Assembly: GCF_004684095.1 (NCBI RefSeq)
Contig: NZ_SRII01000001.1
Location: 608,799 to 672,798, forward strand
Reading direction: 5' to 3'
Length of the DNA stretch: 64,000 bases
From: Hymenobacter sp. UV11
GTDB lineage: Bacteria > Bacteroidota > Bacteroidia > Cytophagales > Hymenobacteraceae
The position numbers and the translations under genes were made by a program. Position 1 is the first letter of the stretch; every line of letters begins with the position of its first letter. The notes under the pieces were generated by a model. That model had not been told where the DNA came from. It was given only the letters and a program-made list of their open reading frames with translations, and did no database searches. Shown here one piece after another: positions 42,564 to 51,154 of the stretch.

Positions 42564-43742
42564 ATGAAAGCTATGACTGAAAACCTTGCCCCCCGCACCA
42601 AGCACGCCGACCTCAGCCGCCCTGACCTCGGCGAATTTGCCCGCCACGAGTTGGCCTTTTTGGGGGCACCCTGCGGCGCTATTCAGGAGCTGGCTGCGGG
42701 CCTCACGGCCGCGCTGGCGCCGGCCGGCCACCGCGTGGGCTACGTCGATGCCGACCACGCCAGCGGCGACGCCGACGCGGCCCACACCCTGAGCCCGCTG
42801 CTGCAAGCCGGGGCTTTTGTGGAGGTGACGGATAAAATTCACTTCCGCCGCCGCGACGACCGGGGCGCCTTCGACCGCTTTGCGCAGCCCGAGCTGTTGG
42901 CCGGCGCCGACCTGGTGCTGGTGAACGGCAACCACTTCCGCGCCCGCCAGCAAATCGTGCTCATCGACCCGCGCAAGTCCTTGGACCACAAGCTAGATAA
43001 GCTGACCGACGTGCAGGCGTTCGTGCTGGCCGAGGGGGTAGGCGAAATCCCCGACTACCTACAGGCGCACTTGCCCCATCATGCCGGGCTACCCCGCTTT
43101 GCCCTGGCCGACGTGGCCGGCCTGGCCGCCTGGGTAGGGCAGTGGCTGGCCGCGCGCCGCGCCCCGTTGCGCGGCCTGGTGCTGGCCGGCGGCCTCAGCC
43201 AGCGCATGCAAACCGACAAGGGCCGCCTGCGCTACGGTGCCACCGGCCGCGAGCAGCGTGAAGTAGCCGCCGGCCTGCTGGCCGAGGTGTGCCAAGAAGT
43301 ATTCGTGTCGTGCCGCGCCGAGCAGGCGGCCGAGCTGCCCGCCGGCCTCCAGCCGCTGCCCGATACCTTTCTGGGCTTGGGGCCGCTGGGCGGCATCCTG
43401 TCTGCGTTTCGGCGCGACCCGAATGCGGCGTGGCTGGTGCTGGCCTGCGACCTGCCGTTTCTGACGGAGGCTACCTTGCGCGAGCTGGTGGCGGGCCGCC
43501 AGCCCGGCCGCCTGGCCACGGCCTTTCAGAGCCCGAACAACGATTTTCCCGAGCCGCTCATCACCATTTTCGAGCCGCGCGCCTACCCCGAGCTGCTGCG
43601 CTTTCTGAGCCTGGGCTATTCGTGCCCCCGTAAAATGCTCATTAATAGTGATGTAGAGGTGCTGCCTACCCCCGATGGTGATGTCCTGCGCAACGTGAAC
43701 ACGCCTGCCGAGCGCGCGGCGGCCGAGCAGGCCTTGGGTTAA
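42564..43742 (+). CDS. mobA: MobA-type guanylyltransferase with N-terminal extra domain
   Basis: 392 residues in two parts. The C-terminal half (from about 195) is a MobA-like nucleotidyltransferase: LVLAGGLSQRMQTDKGRLRY near 206, PLGGILSAFRRDP, WLVLACDLPFLTEATL. It attaches GMP to molybdopterin. The N-terminal 190 residues resemble MobB-like proteins (YVDADHASGDADAAHT, LVLVNGNHFRARQQIVLIDP) but the expected GKT P-loop is missing; the place reads LGAPCGAIQELAAGL. It may be an inactive scaffold. The gene lies head to head with moeA. The first four codons offer two ATGs. Confidence 0.85.
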   Translation: MKAMTENLAPRTKHADLSRPDLGEFARHELAFLGAPCGAIQELAAGLTAALAPAGHRVGYVDADHASGDADAAHTLSPLLQAGAFVEVTDKIHFRRRDDRGAFDRFAQPELLAGADLVLVNGNHFRARQQIVLIDPRKSLDHKLDKLTDVQAFVLAEGVGEIPDYLQAHLPHHAGLPRFALADVAGLAAWVGQWLAARRAPLRGLVLAGGLSQRMQTDKGRLRYGATGREQREVAAGLLAEVCQEVFVSCRAEQAAELPAGLQPLPDTFLGLGPLGGILSAFRRDPNAAWLVLACDLPFLTEATLRELVAGRQPGRLATAFQSPNNDFPEPLITIFEPRAYPELLRFLSLGYSCPRKMLINSDVEVLPTPDGDVLRNVNTPAERAAAEQALG

Positions 43743-43838
43743 GGCCGGGGCCGGGTGCGGGGGTAGGCCGGCGGGCTCTAACTTGCAGGCCGTTGAAGGC
43801 GCGGCACCCATTGACCATGCCCGCCCCGGCGCCCGGCT

Positions 43839-45272
43839 ATGAACGACGACGCTCGCCACTGGAAAGACCTGGCGCTCTACTGGAAAACGCACGCCAACTG
43901 GGACTTGCTGATAGCGGCCGGGTTTGGGATGCTGCTGGCGATACTGGTGCGCAGTCTGCTCGATAGGCCCCGCCACCTGCCCCGTGCCCGCGCCTGGCTG
44001 CTGGGGCTGTGGGTGCCCGCCGTGGTGGGCTTTGGCCTGACGGCCGCGCTCCACTACCAGAATCCGCTGTTTGCCAAGTGGTACCAGCTGTTTACGTATG
44101 GGGTGGTGGCCGCCGTGCTGTGGCGGGTGCGCCACTACCGGCCAGCAGCTACTATGCTGTGGGCCATTGCCCTGCCGGCGCTGTTTCGAGGTCTCGACGT
44201 AGGGCAGAAAACGTTGGGTATCCACTTCATCGGGGCGGTGGATGGGTATGTTAAAGTAGTCAGTAAAATAAGTGCCCCGCTGCTATTTGGGCTGTATGGG
44301 GTGGCGATGTACCAGAAGCAAAGCCTGGCTAAAGAGCAGGTGCGCCGCGCCGAGGAAGAGCGCCAGCGCCAGCTCACCGCCGCCCGCAATGCCGAGCTAG
44401 AGCGCCTGGTAACCGAGCGCACCGCTACCCTCACCCAGCAGGCCAGCGAGCTGCAAACGGCCCTGGCCGAGCTGCGCACCACGCAGCAGCAGCTTATTCA
44501 GAGCGAGAAAATGGCCAGCCTGGGCGAGCTCACGGCGGGCATTGCCCACGAGATTCAGAACCCGCTTAACTTCGTCAACAACTTCGCCGATGTGAGCACC
44601 GAGCTGGTGGTTGAGCTGGAAGCCGAGCAGGCCAGCCCTACCCCCGACCTCAGCCTCGAAGCCGAGCTGCTAGCCGACCTGCGCCACAACCTCACCAAAA
44701 TAAACCAGCACGGCCAGCGGGCGGCCAGCATTGTGCGCGGCATGCTGGCCCACTCGCGCCAGAGTACTGGCGAGCGCCAGCCCACCGAGCTAAATGCCCT
44801 GGCCGACGAGTACCTGCGCCTGGCCTACCACGGCCTGCGGGCCAAGGATAAAACCTTCAACGCCACGCTCAAAACTGACTTTGCGGCCTTGCTGCCGCTG
44901 GTATCCGTGGTGCCCGGTGACCTGGGCCGGGTGCTGCTGAACCTCTTTACCAACGCCTTTTATGCCGTGCAAAAGCGCCAGCAGTGCGGCGTGGCCGGCT
45001 ACGTGCCCACCGTGAGCGTGGCTACCCGCCGCGACGGCGACGAGGTGGAAATACGCGTTCGCGACAACGGCACGGGTATTCCCGAAGCCGTGCAGGCCAA
45101 GATATTTCAGCCCTTTTTTACTACCAAGCCCAGCGGCGAGGGCACAGGCCTGGGCCTGTCGCTGGCCCACGACATTGTGGTGCAGGGCCACGGCGGCACG
45201 CTCACCGTGGAAAGCCAGGAGGGAGAGTTTACCGAATTTGCCGTGCGGCTGCCGTTTCGGGCGGCTGGCTGA
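43839..45272 (+). CDS. Membrane sensor histidine kinase 1
   Basis: 477 residues. About five hydrophobic helices fill residues 22-165 with short loops and no obvious periplasmic sensor domain. A charged coiled coil (KEQVRRAEEERQRQL to about 225) leads to HisKA with phospho-acceptor His237 in AGIAHEIQNPLNF, then the ATPase domain: N box LGRVLLNLFTNAFYAVQK, G1 VRDNGTGIP, F box FFTTKPSGEGTGLGLSLAHD. It should sense a membrane or cytoplasmic cue and phosphorylate a receiver. Its paralog follows after 104 bases and the kinase cores are very similar, indicating duplication. Confidence 0.92.
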   Translation: MNDDARHWKDLALYWKTHANWDLLIAAGFGMLLAILVRSLLDRPRHLPRARAWLLGLWVPAVVGFGLTAALHYQNPLFAKWYQLFTYGVVAAVLWRVRHYRPAATMLWAIALPALFRGLDVGQKTLGIHFIGAVDGYVKVVSKISAPLLFGLYGVAMYQKQSLAKEQVRRAEEERQRQLTAARNAELERLVTERTATLTQQASELQTALAELRTTQQQLIQSEKMASLGELTAGIAHEIQNPLNFVNNFADVSTELVVELEAEQASPTPDLSLEAELLADLRHNLTKINQHGQRAASIVRGMLAHSRQSTGERQPTELNALADEYLRLAYHGLRAKDKTFNATLKTDFAALLPLVSVVPGDLGRVLLNLFTNAFYAVQKRQQCGVAGYVPTVSVATRRDGDEVEIRVRDNGTGIPEAVQAKIFQPFFTTKPSGEGTGLGLSLAHDIVVQGHGGTLTVESQEGEFTEFAVRLPFRAAG

Positions 45273-45376
45273 CGTACTGGTTGCTGGGCCGGGATATGTT
45301 GCCGGCTTGCTTTTTACCTTACCGCGATTTCTACTGCTGGATAGGAACACTAAAACTGCCTTAACTAACTGATTTC

Positions 45377-46744
45377 ATGGCCGACAGTGAGTTTTTTGTG
45401 ACGGCCCCCATGGCTGCCGGGCTGGTGTATTGGGGGCGTAAAGCGCTGGATACGCCCACGCGCCTGCCGCAGTGGGACCGCTGGCTGGCGCGAGTCTGGC
45501 AGCCAATGGCAGTTCTCACAACGCTGGGGCTGCTGGTGGGCGGGCCGGTGATAGGCTGGCTCAACGACCTGTTTCTGGTAGTGGTGCTGGGCGTGGGTAT
45601 TGCCATTGGCTGGCGGCTGCGGGCCTATCGGCCGGCCCTGTGGATGGTGGCGGGCCTGGTGCCCTACACCGCCTGCCAGGCGCTCGACCTGCTGCTGCGG
45701 CCCCTGGCGCCGGCCTGGTCAAAAAGCGATGTGCTGAACAATGCGCAGGGCCTGGCCCTGTGCTGGCTAGGCGTGCTGCTGCTGGTAGCCCGCAGCCAGG
45801 CCAAAAGCCTGAAGGCTGAGGCCCAGGTGCGCCAGCTGGCCGAGCAGGAGCAGCGCGCTATTGAGAGCCAGAACCAGACGCTCGAATACGAAGTTACCCA
45901 GCGCACGGCCGACCTGGCCCGCCAAACCGACGCGTTGCGCACCACGCTGCAAGAGTTACAGGAAACGCAGGACCAGCTCATTCAGCGCGAGAAAATGGCC
46001 AGCCTGGGTGAGCTCACGGCCGGCATTGCCCACGAGATTCAGAACCCGCTCAACTTCGTCAACAATTTCGCTGAGGTGAGTGCCGAGCTGGTAGCCGAGC
46101 TGGCCGAAGAGCGCGCCCGCCCTACCCGCGACCGCGCCCTCGAAACGGAGCTGCTGGCCGACCTGCGCCAAAACCTGGGCCGCATTGCGCAGCACGGCGG
46201 CCGGGCCTCGGGCATTGTGCGCGGTATGCTGGAGCACAGCCGCGCCAGCACCGGCGAGCGCGCTCTCACCGATATCAACCAGCTGGCCGACGAATACTTA
46301 CGCCTGGCCTACCACGGCCTGCGGGCCAAAGACAAGTCGTTCAACGCCACCTTGCAGCCCGATTTTGCGCCCGCCCTACCCCCCGTAGAGGCGGTGAGTG
46401 GCGACGTGGGCCGGGTGCTACTCAACCTGCTCACCAACGCCTTTTATGCCGTGCAAAAGCGCCAGCAGCTGGGTGAGCCGGGCTACGCGCCCACCGTGGG
46501 CGTGGCCACCCGCCAGATAGGCGAAGCTGTGGAGATAAAGGTGAGCGACAATGGCACGGGCATTCCGGCCGAGCTGATGAGCCGAATATTTCAGCCCTTT
46601 TTCACCACCAAGCCCAGCGGCGAGGGCACGGGCCTGGGCCTCTCCCTCAGCCACGATATTATTACCAAAGGCCACGGCGGTACATTGGCAGTAGAAAGCT
46701 GCGAAGGCCAGGGCACGACATTTCGCATTACGCTGCCATTTTAG
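45377..46744 (+). CDS. Membrane sensor histidine kinase 2, paralog of kinase 1
   Basis: 455 residues. Hydrophobic segments between about 10 and 145 (WQPMAVLTTLGLLVGGPVIG, FLVVVLGVGIAIGW, LCWLGVLLLVARSQ), then a coiled coil (LAEQEQRAIESQNQTLEYEV) and HisKA with His219 in AGIAHEIQNPLNFVNNFAEV. ATPase motifs are LNLLTNAFYAVQKR, VSDNGTGIP and FTTKPSGEGTGLGLSLSHDI. The kinase core nearly matches kinase 1, but the membrane part is largely different, so the two may read different inputs into a shared output. The two receivers follow. Confidence 0.92.
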   Translation: MADSEFFVTAPMAAGLVYWGRKALDTPTRLPQWDRWLARVWQPMAVLTTLGLLVGGPVIGWLNDLFLVVVLGVGIAIGWRLRAYRPALWMVAGLVPYTACQALDLLLRPLAPAWSKSDVLNNAQGLALCWLGVLLLVARSQAKSLKAEAQVRQLAEQEQRAIESQNQTLEYEVTQRTADLARQTDALRTTLQELQETQDQLIQREKMASLGELTAGIAHEIQNPLNFVNNFAEVSAELVAELAEERARPTRDRALETELLADLRQNLGRIAQHGGRASGIVRGMLEHSRASTGERALTDINQLADEYLRLAYHGLRAKDKSFNATLQPDFAPALPPVEAVSGDVGRVLLNLLTNAFYAVQKRQQLGEPGYAPTVGVATRQIGEAVEIKVSDNGTGIPAELMSRIFQPFFTTKPSGEGTGLGLSLSHDIITKGHGGTLAVESCEGQGTTFRITLPF

Positions 46745-46775
46745 CAGCGCCGCGCATTCTTACCTTTACTTACCT

Positions 46776-47159
46776 ATGAAAATCCTGGTGGTTGACGACG
46801 AGCCCGATGTGCGGCTGCTGTTCGAGCAGCGCTTTCGGCGCGAAATCCGCAGCGGCGAGTTTGAGTTTTCCTTTTCCTACTCGGGCGAGGAAGCCCTGAC
46901 GTTTCTGCGCGACCATCCGTCGGAGGTTGTACTCATTCTGTCCGACATCAACATGCCCGGCATGAGTGGCCTCGAACTGCTGCGGCACGTCAAAACTGAC
47001 CCCCTACCCCCCCCACCGCCGCTGGTGATGATGCTCACGGCCTACGGCGACACGGCCACCCACGACCAGGCTATGCAGCTAGGGGCCAACGACTTTCTGA
47101 TTAAGCCGGTCGATTTTGCCGCGCTCAAGCAAAAGCTCCAAACTATCGCTACTACATGA
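46776..47159 (+). CDS. Stand-alone receiver (CheY-like response regulator)
   Basis: 127 residues, receiver domain only. Acidic pocket in ILVVDDEPDVR (Asp8-9 region), phospho-acceptor Asp57 in LSDINMPG, Thr in LTAYGD and Lys in LIKPVDF. No output domain, so it must act by protein contact or as a phosphate sink. A Pro-run (DPLPPPPPLVMM) lies before the Thr strand. Its stop overlaps the next gene by 4 bases (ATGA), implying translational coupling. A TACCTTTA just upstream could be a weak -7. Confidence 0.93.
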   Translation: MKILVVDDEPDVRLLFEQRFRREIRSGEFEFSFSYSGEEALTFLRDHPSEVVLILSDINMPGMSGLELLRHVKTDPLPPPPPLVMMLTAYGDTATHDQAMQLGANDFLIKPVDFAALKQKLQTIATT

Positions 47160-48202
47160 AAACGAAAATTCTGGTTGTGGATGATGAAGCGGATTTAGAG
47201 CTGCTCATCAAGCAAAAGTTTCGCCGCAAAATCCGCGAGAACGCCTACGAATTCCTCTTCGCCGGCAACGGCCAGGAGGCCCTCGACTGCCTGCACGAGC
47301 ACGCCGATATTGATATCGTGCTCTCCGACATTAACATGCCCGTGATGGACGGCCTCACGCTGCTCGGCCGCATGCACGAGAGCAACCCTATGACCAAAAC
47401 CGTGATGGTATCGGCCTACGGCGACATGGAGAATATTCGGGCCGCCATGAACCGCGGGGCCTTCGATTTTGTGTGCAAGCCAGTTGACTTCAAGGACTTG
47501 GAGCTAACAATGGAGAAGACAATCGTGTACGTGCAGCAGCTGCACGACACGATGCGGGCCATTCAGGAGAATAATATCTTGAAGATGTACGTCGATGAAA
47601 CGGTCATCAACTTCATGGCCCGGCCGGGCTTCGAAAATAAGCTCCTGGCCAGCGAAACGGTAGAGGCCACGGTAGTTTTTATGGATATCTGCGGCTTCAC
47701 GTCGCTCTCCGAAACGCAGCCGGCCGTCACGGTAGTGTCGCTGCTCAACTCCTATTTCGACCAGATTGTGAAGGAGGTAATCGCGCACGGCGGCTACATC
47801 GACAAGTTTATGGGCGATGCCGTCATGGCCGTATTTCGCGGCGACTTCCACCTCGACCGGGCCATCGACGCGGCCCTGGTGGTGCGCGCCAAGCTGCAAG
47901 CTGCGCACGACACCCTGCCCGACGGCACCGACTACCACCCGGCCGTAAGCATCGGCGTCAATACCGGCGAAATGGTATCCGGCAATATCGGCTCGGCCTC
48001 CCTCAAGCGCCTGGACTACACCGTAATAGGCGACACCGTAAACGTGAGCCAACGCCTGCAATCGGCCGGCCAGCCCAACCAGATTGTCATCACCGACGTC
48101 ATCTACGAGCGCGTTAAAGAGAGCTTTCAGTGCGAGCCCATCGGCGAGCTAAAGCTCAAAAACAAGGCCCACCCCATTATGACGTACGAGGTAGTAGCGT
48201 AA
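47156..48202 (+). CDS. Response regulator with class III adenylate cyclase domain
   Basis: 348 residues. Receiver 1-120: ILVVDDEADLE, Asp58 in LSDINMPVMDG, Lys in VCKPVDF. A helical linker (about 121-165) joins the cyclase domain, with metal-binding Asp177 in VVFMDICGF and Asp221 in MGDAVMAVF, Lys217 (IDKFMGD) and Asp287 (LDYTVIGD) as adenine-specifying residues, and Asn296/Arg300 (NVSQR) for the transition state. All residues for ATP cyclisation appear present, so cAMP is the expected product. Phosphorylation by the upstream kinases probably controls it. A cAMP-binding-domain protein is encoded next to it on the other strand. Confidence 0.93.
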   Translation: MKTKILVVDDEADLELLIKQKFRRKIRENAYEFLFAGNGQEALDCLHEHADIDIVLSDINMPVMDGLTLLGRMHESNPMTKTVMVSAYGDMENIRAAMNRGAFDFVCKPVDFKDLELTMEKTIVYVQQLHDTMRAIQENNILKMYVDETVINFMARPGFENKLLASETVEATVVFMDICGFTSLSETQPAVTVVSLLNSYFDQIVKEVIAHGGYIDKFMGDAVMAVFRGDFHLDRAIDAALVVRAKLQAAHDTLPDGTDYHPAVSIGVNTGEMVSGNIGSASLKRLDYTVIGDTVNVSQRLQSAGQPNQIVITDVIYERVKESFQCEPIGELKLKNKAHPIMTYEVVA

Positions 48203-48211
48203 GGAGTGGTT

Positions 48212-48272
48212 AGAGCACGTTTGTCATTGCGAGCGCAACGAAGTGAAGCGCTCGCAATGACAAACGTGCTCT
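48212..48272. repeat. Short family A palindrome between cyclase and transporter-like gene
   Basis: Perfect 24-base arms (48212-48235 and 48249-48272) with a 13-base loop. The inner half is the family A sequence; the outer half (AGAGCACGTTTG) is unique to this copy. It separates two convergent genes and could stop transcription or protect both 3' ends, though it lacks a T-tract. Confidence 0.85.
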
Positions 48273-48274
48273 AA

Positions 48275-50980
48275 TTACCCATTGCTCTGTAGCGCCTCGT
48301 TCTGGTGGCGTAGGCGCTGGCACAGCACCCGCAGGATGTTGCGCAGCACCTCGGGACGCTCTTCCATCACGTCGTAAAAATCTTCCTGGTCGAGGCGAAA
48401 GGCCGTTACTACCCCCTGCGCCACGGCCGACGCTGAGCGCGGCTCCGCATCGAGCAGCGCCAGCTCGCCAAAGAAGTCGCCCTTGCCAAACGTGGCAAGC
48501 AACTGCGGGCCGTTAAAAACGCCCACCTGGCCCTCGTACATAATAAAGAGCGAGCTGCCCAGGTCGCCCTTCGCAAAAATCTGCTGGCCGGCGGCGAAGC
48601 TGATTTCGTTCATAATCGGCACGATGCTGCTGAGCACGTTTTCGGGCGTTTCGGCAAAAAGGGCCGTTTGCTGCAGCACCTGCACGCGCTCGGTGGCGGT
48701 GATGTGCGAAGTAGTGGCGGCGTGGCTCATAAGCAGGGTGGCGAGGGTTTGATGAGCGGTATTCACTTGCTGATAAAGCGTGGGCTGCGTGGCAGCAAGC
48801 CGCGCCAGCTGGGCAAAGGCGCTTTCGCGCACCAGCGGGCTGGGGCTACGCAGGTGCGGCGAAAGCGCTGGCACGGTAGCGCTGCTGGGCTGCCATTCGT
48901 CGAGGGCCACGCGCACCGTCCAGTCCGAAAAGGCCGTTTCGCCGCGTTCCACAATAGTTTCTACAATGGGGGTAGGGGCCAGCAGCGGGCCCAGCAGGCG
49001 GTCGAAGGTGCGCTCTTTTTCGGCGGGTGGCGCCACGGCCAGCAGCGCCTGCAAGCCCTGGTAAGTGGGTCGGGCAATGCTGTTGTCGAGGATTTCGAGG
49101 GCGTTGGCTTGGCGCTCGCGGGCGGCGTGGGCCACCCCGCGCTGCGCATCGGCAATGAGCTGGGGCGGATAAATCTGGCCCAGCAGGGCAAAAACCCGCT
49201 GCTGCGTGCGGGTCAGCTCGTAGTCGAGGCAGCCCGCCAGCTCGGGGGTAGCGGTGGTTTGGCCGTGTAGCAGCTGCTGCGCCAGCAGCAGCTCATCGTG
49301 CACCAGCGCCTGAAACAATGGTACCTCGTGCGGTGCCACGTCAAAATGTCGCAACGCCCGCAGCGCGGCTTCGCGCCGGAATAAGTTGGGCTGCCGCGCC
49401 AGCGCCACCAGCAGCTGCCGGCTGGCGGGCGTGCGCAGGCGGCCGCACACCTGTGCCACGCGCCGCACCAGCGTTTGGTCGGGGTCAGCGTTCAGTACTT
49501 CGGCCAGGGTGGGTAGGGCAGTATTGCCGAGGCGCAACAGTTGCTGAGTGGCCGCCGCCCGGCGCGCTTTGCTGCTCAGCGCCTCAGTAAGCTGGCGAAT
49601 ATCGGCGGGGCTGGCGGGCGCCGGGGGGGTAGGGGCCTCAGCAGCAGTAGCGCCAGTATCGGTAACGTCCTCGGCGAAGCGCTGGCCCAGCGCGTGCTGA
49701 AGCTCCGCCACATACTGGTGGTAGGTGCGGGTCAATAGCCAGAGTACCACCAGCATAAAGGAGCCCATCCAGATAAAGGGCACCCACGTTTGGCCGCCCG
49801 GCAGCGCGTGCAGCGCAAACAGCAGCCCCCCGCCCAGCGCCATGCCCAGCGGCTCGTACACGCCCTTGGCCAGCGTGTGGGCCTGCAGGCGCTCGGGCAC
49901 CGAAAGCGGCTGAAACAGCAGGAGGAATACCGGGTCAAATACGGCCCGTCGCAGTACTTCCAGCCCCAGGTACAGCCCGCAGAAATACCGCAGCAGCGCC
50001 CCGATATCGGCCCGGTCCTGGCCGGCGTACAGGGCCAGCCCGCCTAGTAGCGCTACGGGCAGCACCAGCAGCACCCACCGCACGCCCAGCCGGTCTACGG
50101 CGGTCTGCGAGAGCAGCAGCTTGAACAGCATCGCCAGCAAATACGTGACGACCAGCACGGTGCCTACGTACTGCATAATGGCAGCCTCATCGTGAAAGCG
50201 GTGCTTCACGTTCACAAAAAACAGGTACTCAATCCCCGTCGTCACGGCCGATAACCCCAGCAGACTCAGGCACATGATGAGGACCAGGCGGCTGTCGCCA
50301 AACCAGTCGCGCAGGCCCGGCGCTACCCCCTGCTGCCGTGCCCGGCGGCGGTCGGGCACGGCCTCTACCACGTGCGAGCTTAGCGTGGCGCGCAACGCCA
50401 CCAGCGCCAGCAAATACGCCCCGAAGGCCGTGCCCAGCAGCCACGGCAGCTCCACGTTACTGTGAATGAAAATGGCCAGCACGGCGCCCATTGCCTTGGC
50501 CGGCATGTCGCCCGCGCTGATAATGCCAAACAGCCGCTTGCTCTGCCGCACATCAAACACCACCGCCGACACGCCCCAGAATTCCAGGTTGGTCAGCAAA
50601 TAAATGACCCGGTAGCCCGCCATAATCGCAATAGCCGACGCTACCGAATGGCCCGTGGCCACCAGCACGCCCAGCACGCCCGCCAGGGCCACGGCCGCCA
50701 GCAGCACCCGCACCGCCAGCTTCTGCAGCAGCCAATGGTGCTCAAAATGCGCGTACACGCGGCCGGCGGCCAGCATGGCCAGCGCCGCCACCCCGTAGGC
50801 CAGCGGCAGGTTGCGCTCGGGGTTGTTCTCCAGCAGCAGCACGTTGGCCGCCACATACACCAGAATGGTGCCTGCCCCCAACAGGAAATTGTGTAAGAAA
50901 AACAGCCACACCGTGCGCCCTTCCTCGGGGCGCACGCCCAGCAGCCGCTGCCCACGCTCAGTTAGTGTCATGGGCCGCAA
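48275..50980 (-). CDS. Nucleotide-transporter-like membrane protein with HEAT repeats and cyclic-nucleotide-binding domain
   Basis: 901 residues in three parts. Residues 1-430 hold about twelve hydrophobic helices of the MFS/ATP-ADP carrier (Npt) type (TVWLFFLHNFLLGAGTILVY, FWGVSAVVFDVRQSKRLFGI). Residues about 455-750 form HEAT-like helical repeats (ALPTLAEVLNADPDQTLVRR, FRREAALRALRHFDVAP). The end (about 775-895) is a CNB domain with FAAGQQIFAKGDLGSSLFIM and the phosphate-binding cassette FFGELALLDAEPRSASAVA, in which Glu and Arg that hold cAMP are present. A membrane protein gated or localised by cAMP is inferred; transport is unproven. It converges on the adenylate cyclase gene. Confidence 0.87.
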   Translation of the reverse strand: MRPMTLTERGQRLLGVRPEEGRTVWLFFLHNFLLGAGTILVYVAANVLLLENNPERNLPLAYGVAALAMLAAGRVYAHFEHHWLLQKLAVRVLLAAVALAGVLGVLVATGHSVASAIAIMAGYRVIYLLTNLEFWGVSAVVFDVRQSKRLFGIISAGDMPAKAMGAVLAIFIHSNVELPWLLGTAFGAYLLALVALRATLSSHVVEAVPDRRRARQQGVAPGLRDWFGDSRLVLIMCLSLLGLSAVTTGIEYLFFVNVKHRFHDEAAIMQYVGTVLVVTYLLAMLFKLLLSQTAVDRLGVRWVLLVLPVALLGGLALYAGQDRADIGALLRYFCGLYLGLEVLRRAVFDPVFLLLFQPLSVPERLQAHTLAKGVYEPLGMALGGGLLFALHALPGGQTWVPFIWMGSFMLVVLWLLTRTYHQYVAELQHALGQRFAEDVTDTGATAAEAPTPPAPASPADIRQLTEALSSKARRAAATQQLLRLGNTALPTLAEVLNADPDQTLVRRVAQVCGRLRTPASRQLLVALARQPNLFRREAALRALRHFDVAPHEVPLFQALVHDELLLAQQLLHGQTTATPELAGCLDYELTRTQQRVFALLGQIYPPQLIADAQRGVAHAARERQANALEILDNSIARPTYQGLQALLAVAPPAEKERTFDRLLGPLLAPTPIVETIVERGETAFSDWTVRVALDEWQPSSATVPALSPHLRSPSPLVRESAFAQLARLAATQPTLYQQVNTAHQTLATLLMSHAATTSHITATERVQVLQQTALFAETPENVLSSIVPIMNEISFAAGQQIFAKGDLGSSLFIMYEGQVGVFNGPQLLATFGKGDFFGELALLDAEPRSASAVAQGVVTAFRLDQEDFYDVMEERPEVLRNILRVLCQRLRHQNEALQSNG

Positions 50981-51018
50981 GTTAGGGTAAGTAGGCTTCT
51001 TTAAGCCCTAAAATCGCT

Positions 51019-51131
51019 TGTCATTGCGAGCGCAACGAAGTGAAGCGCGGCAATCTTTCCTTCACGTTAGGGGTAGTAATCCAACGATTAGGAAAGATTG
51101 CCGCGCTTCACTTCGTTGCGCTCGCAATGAC
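51019..51131. repeat. Palindromic repeat family A, copy 4
   Basis: Left arm 51019-51062 and right arm 51090-51131, near-perfect. The arm carries GAAGTGAAGCGCGGC in place of GAAGTGGAGCGCGGC. Spacer includes TTAGGGGTAGTAATCCAACG, resembling family B copy 2. It fills the gap between clpX and the transporter-like gene. Confidence 0.9.
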
Positions 51132-51154
51132 GAAATGCTTGCTGGACAGCGAGC

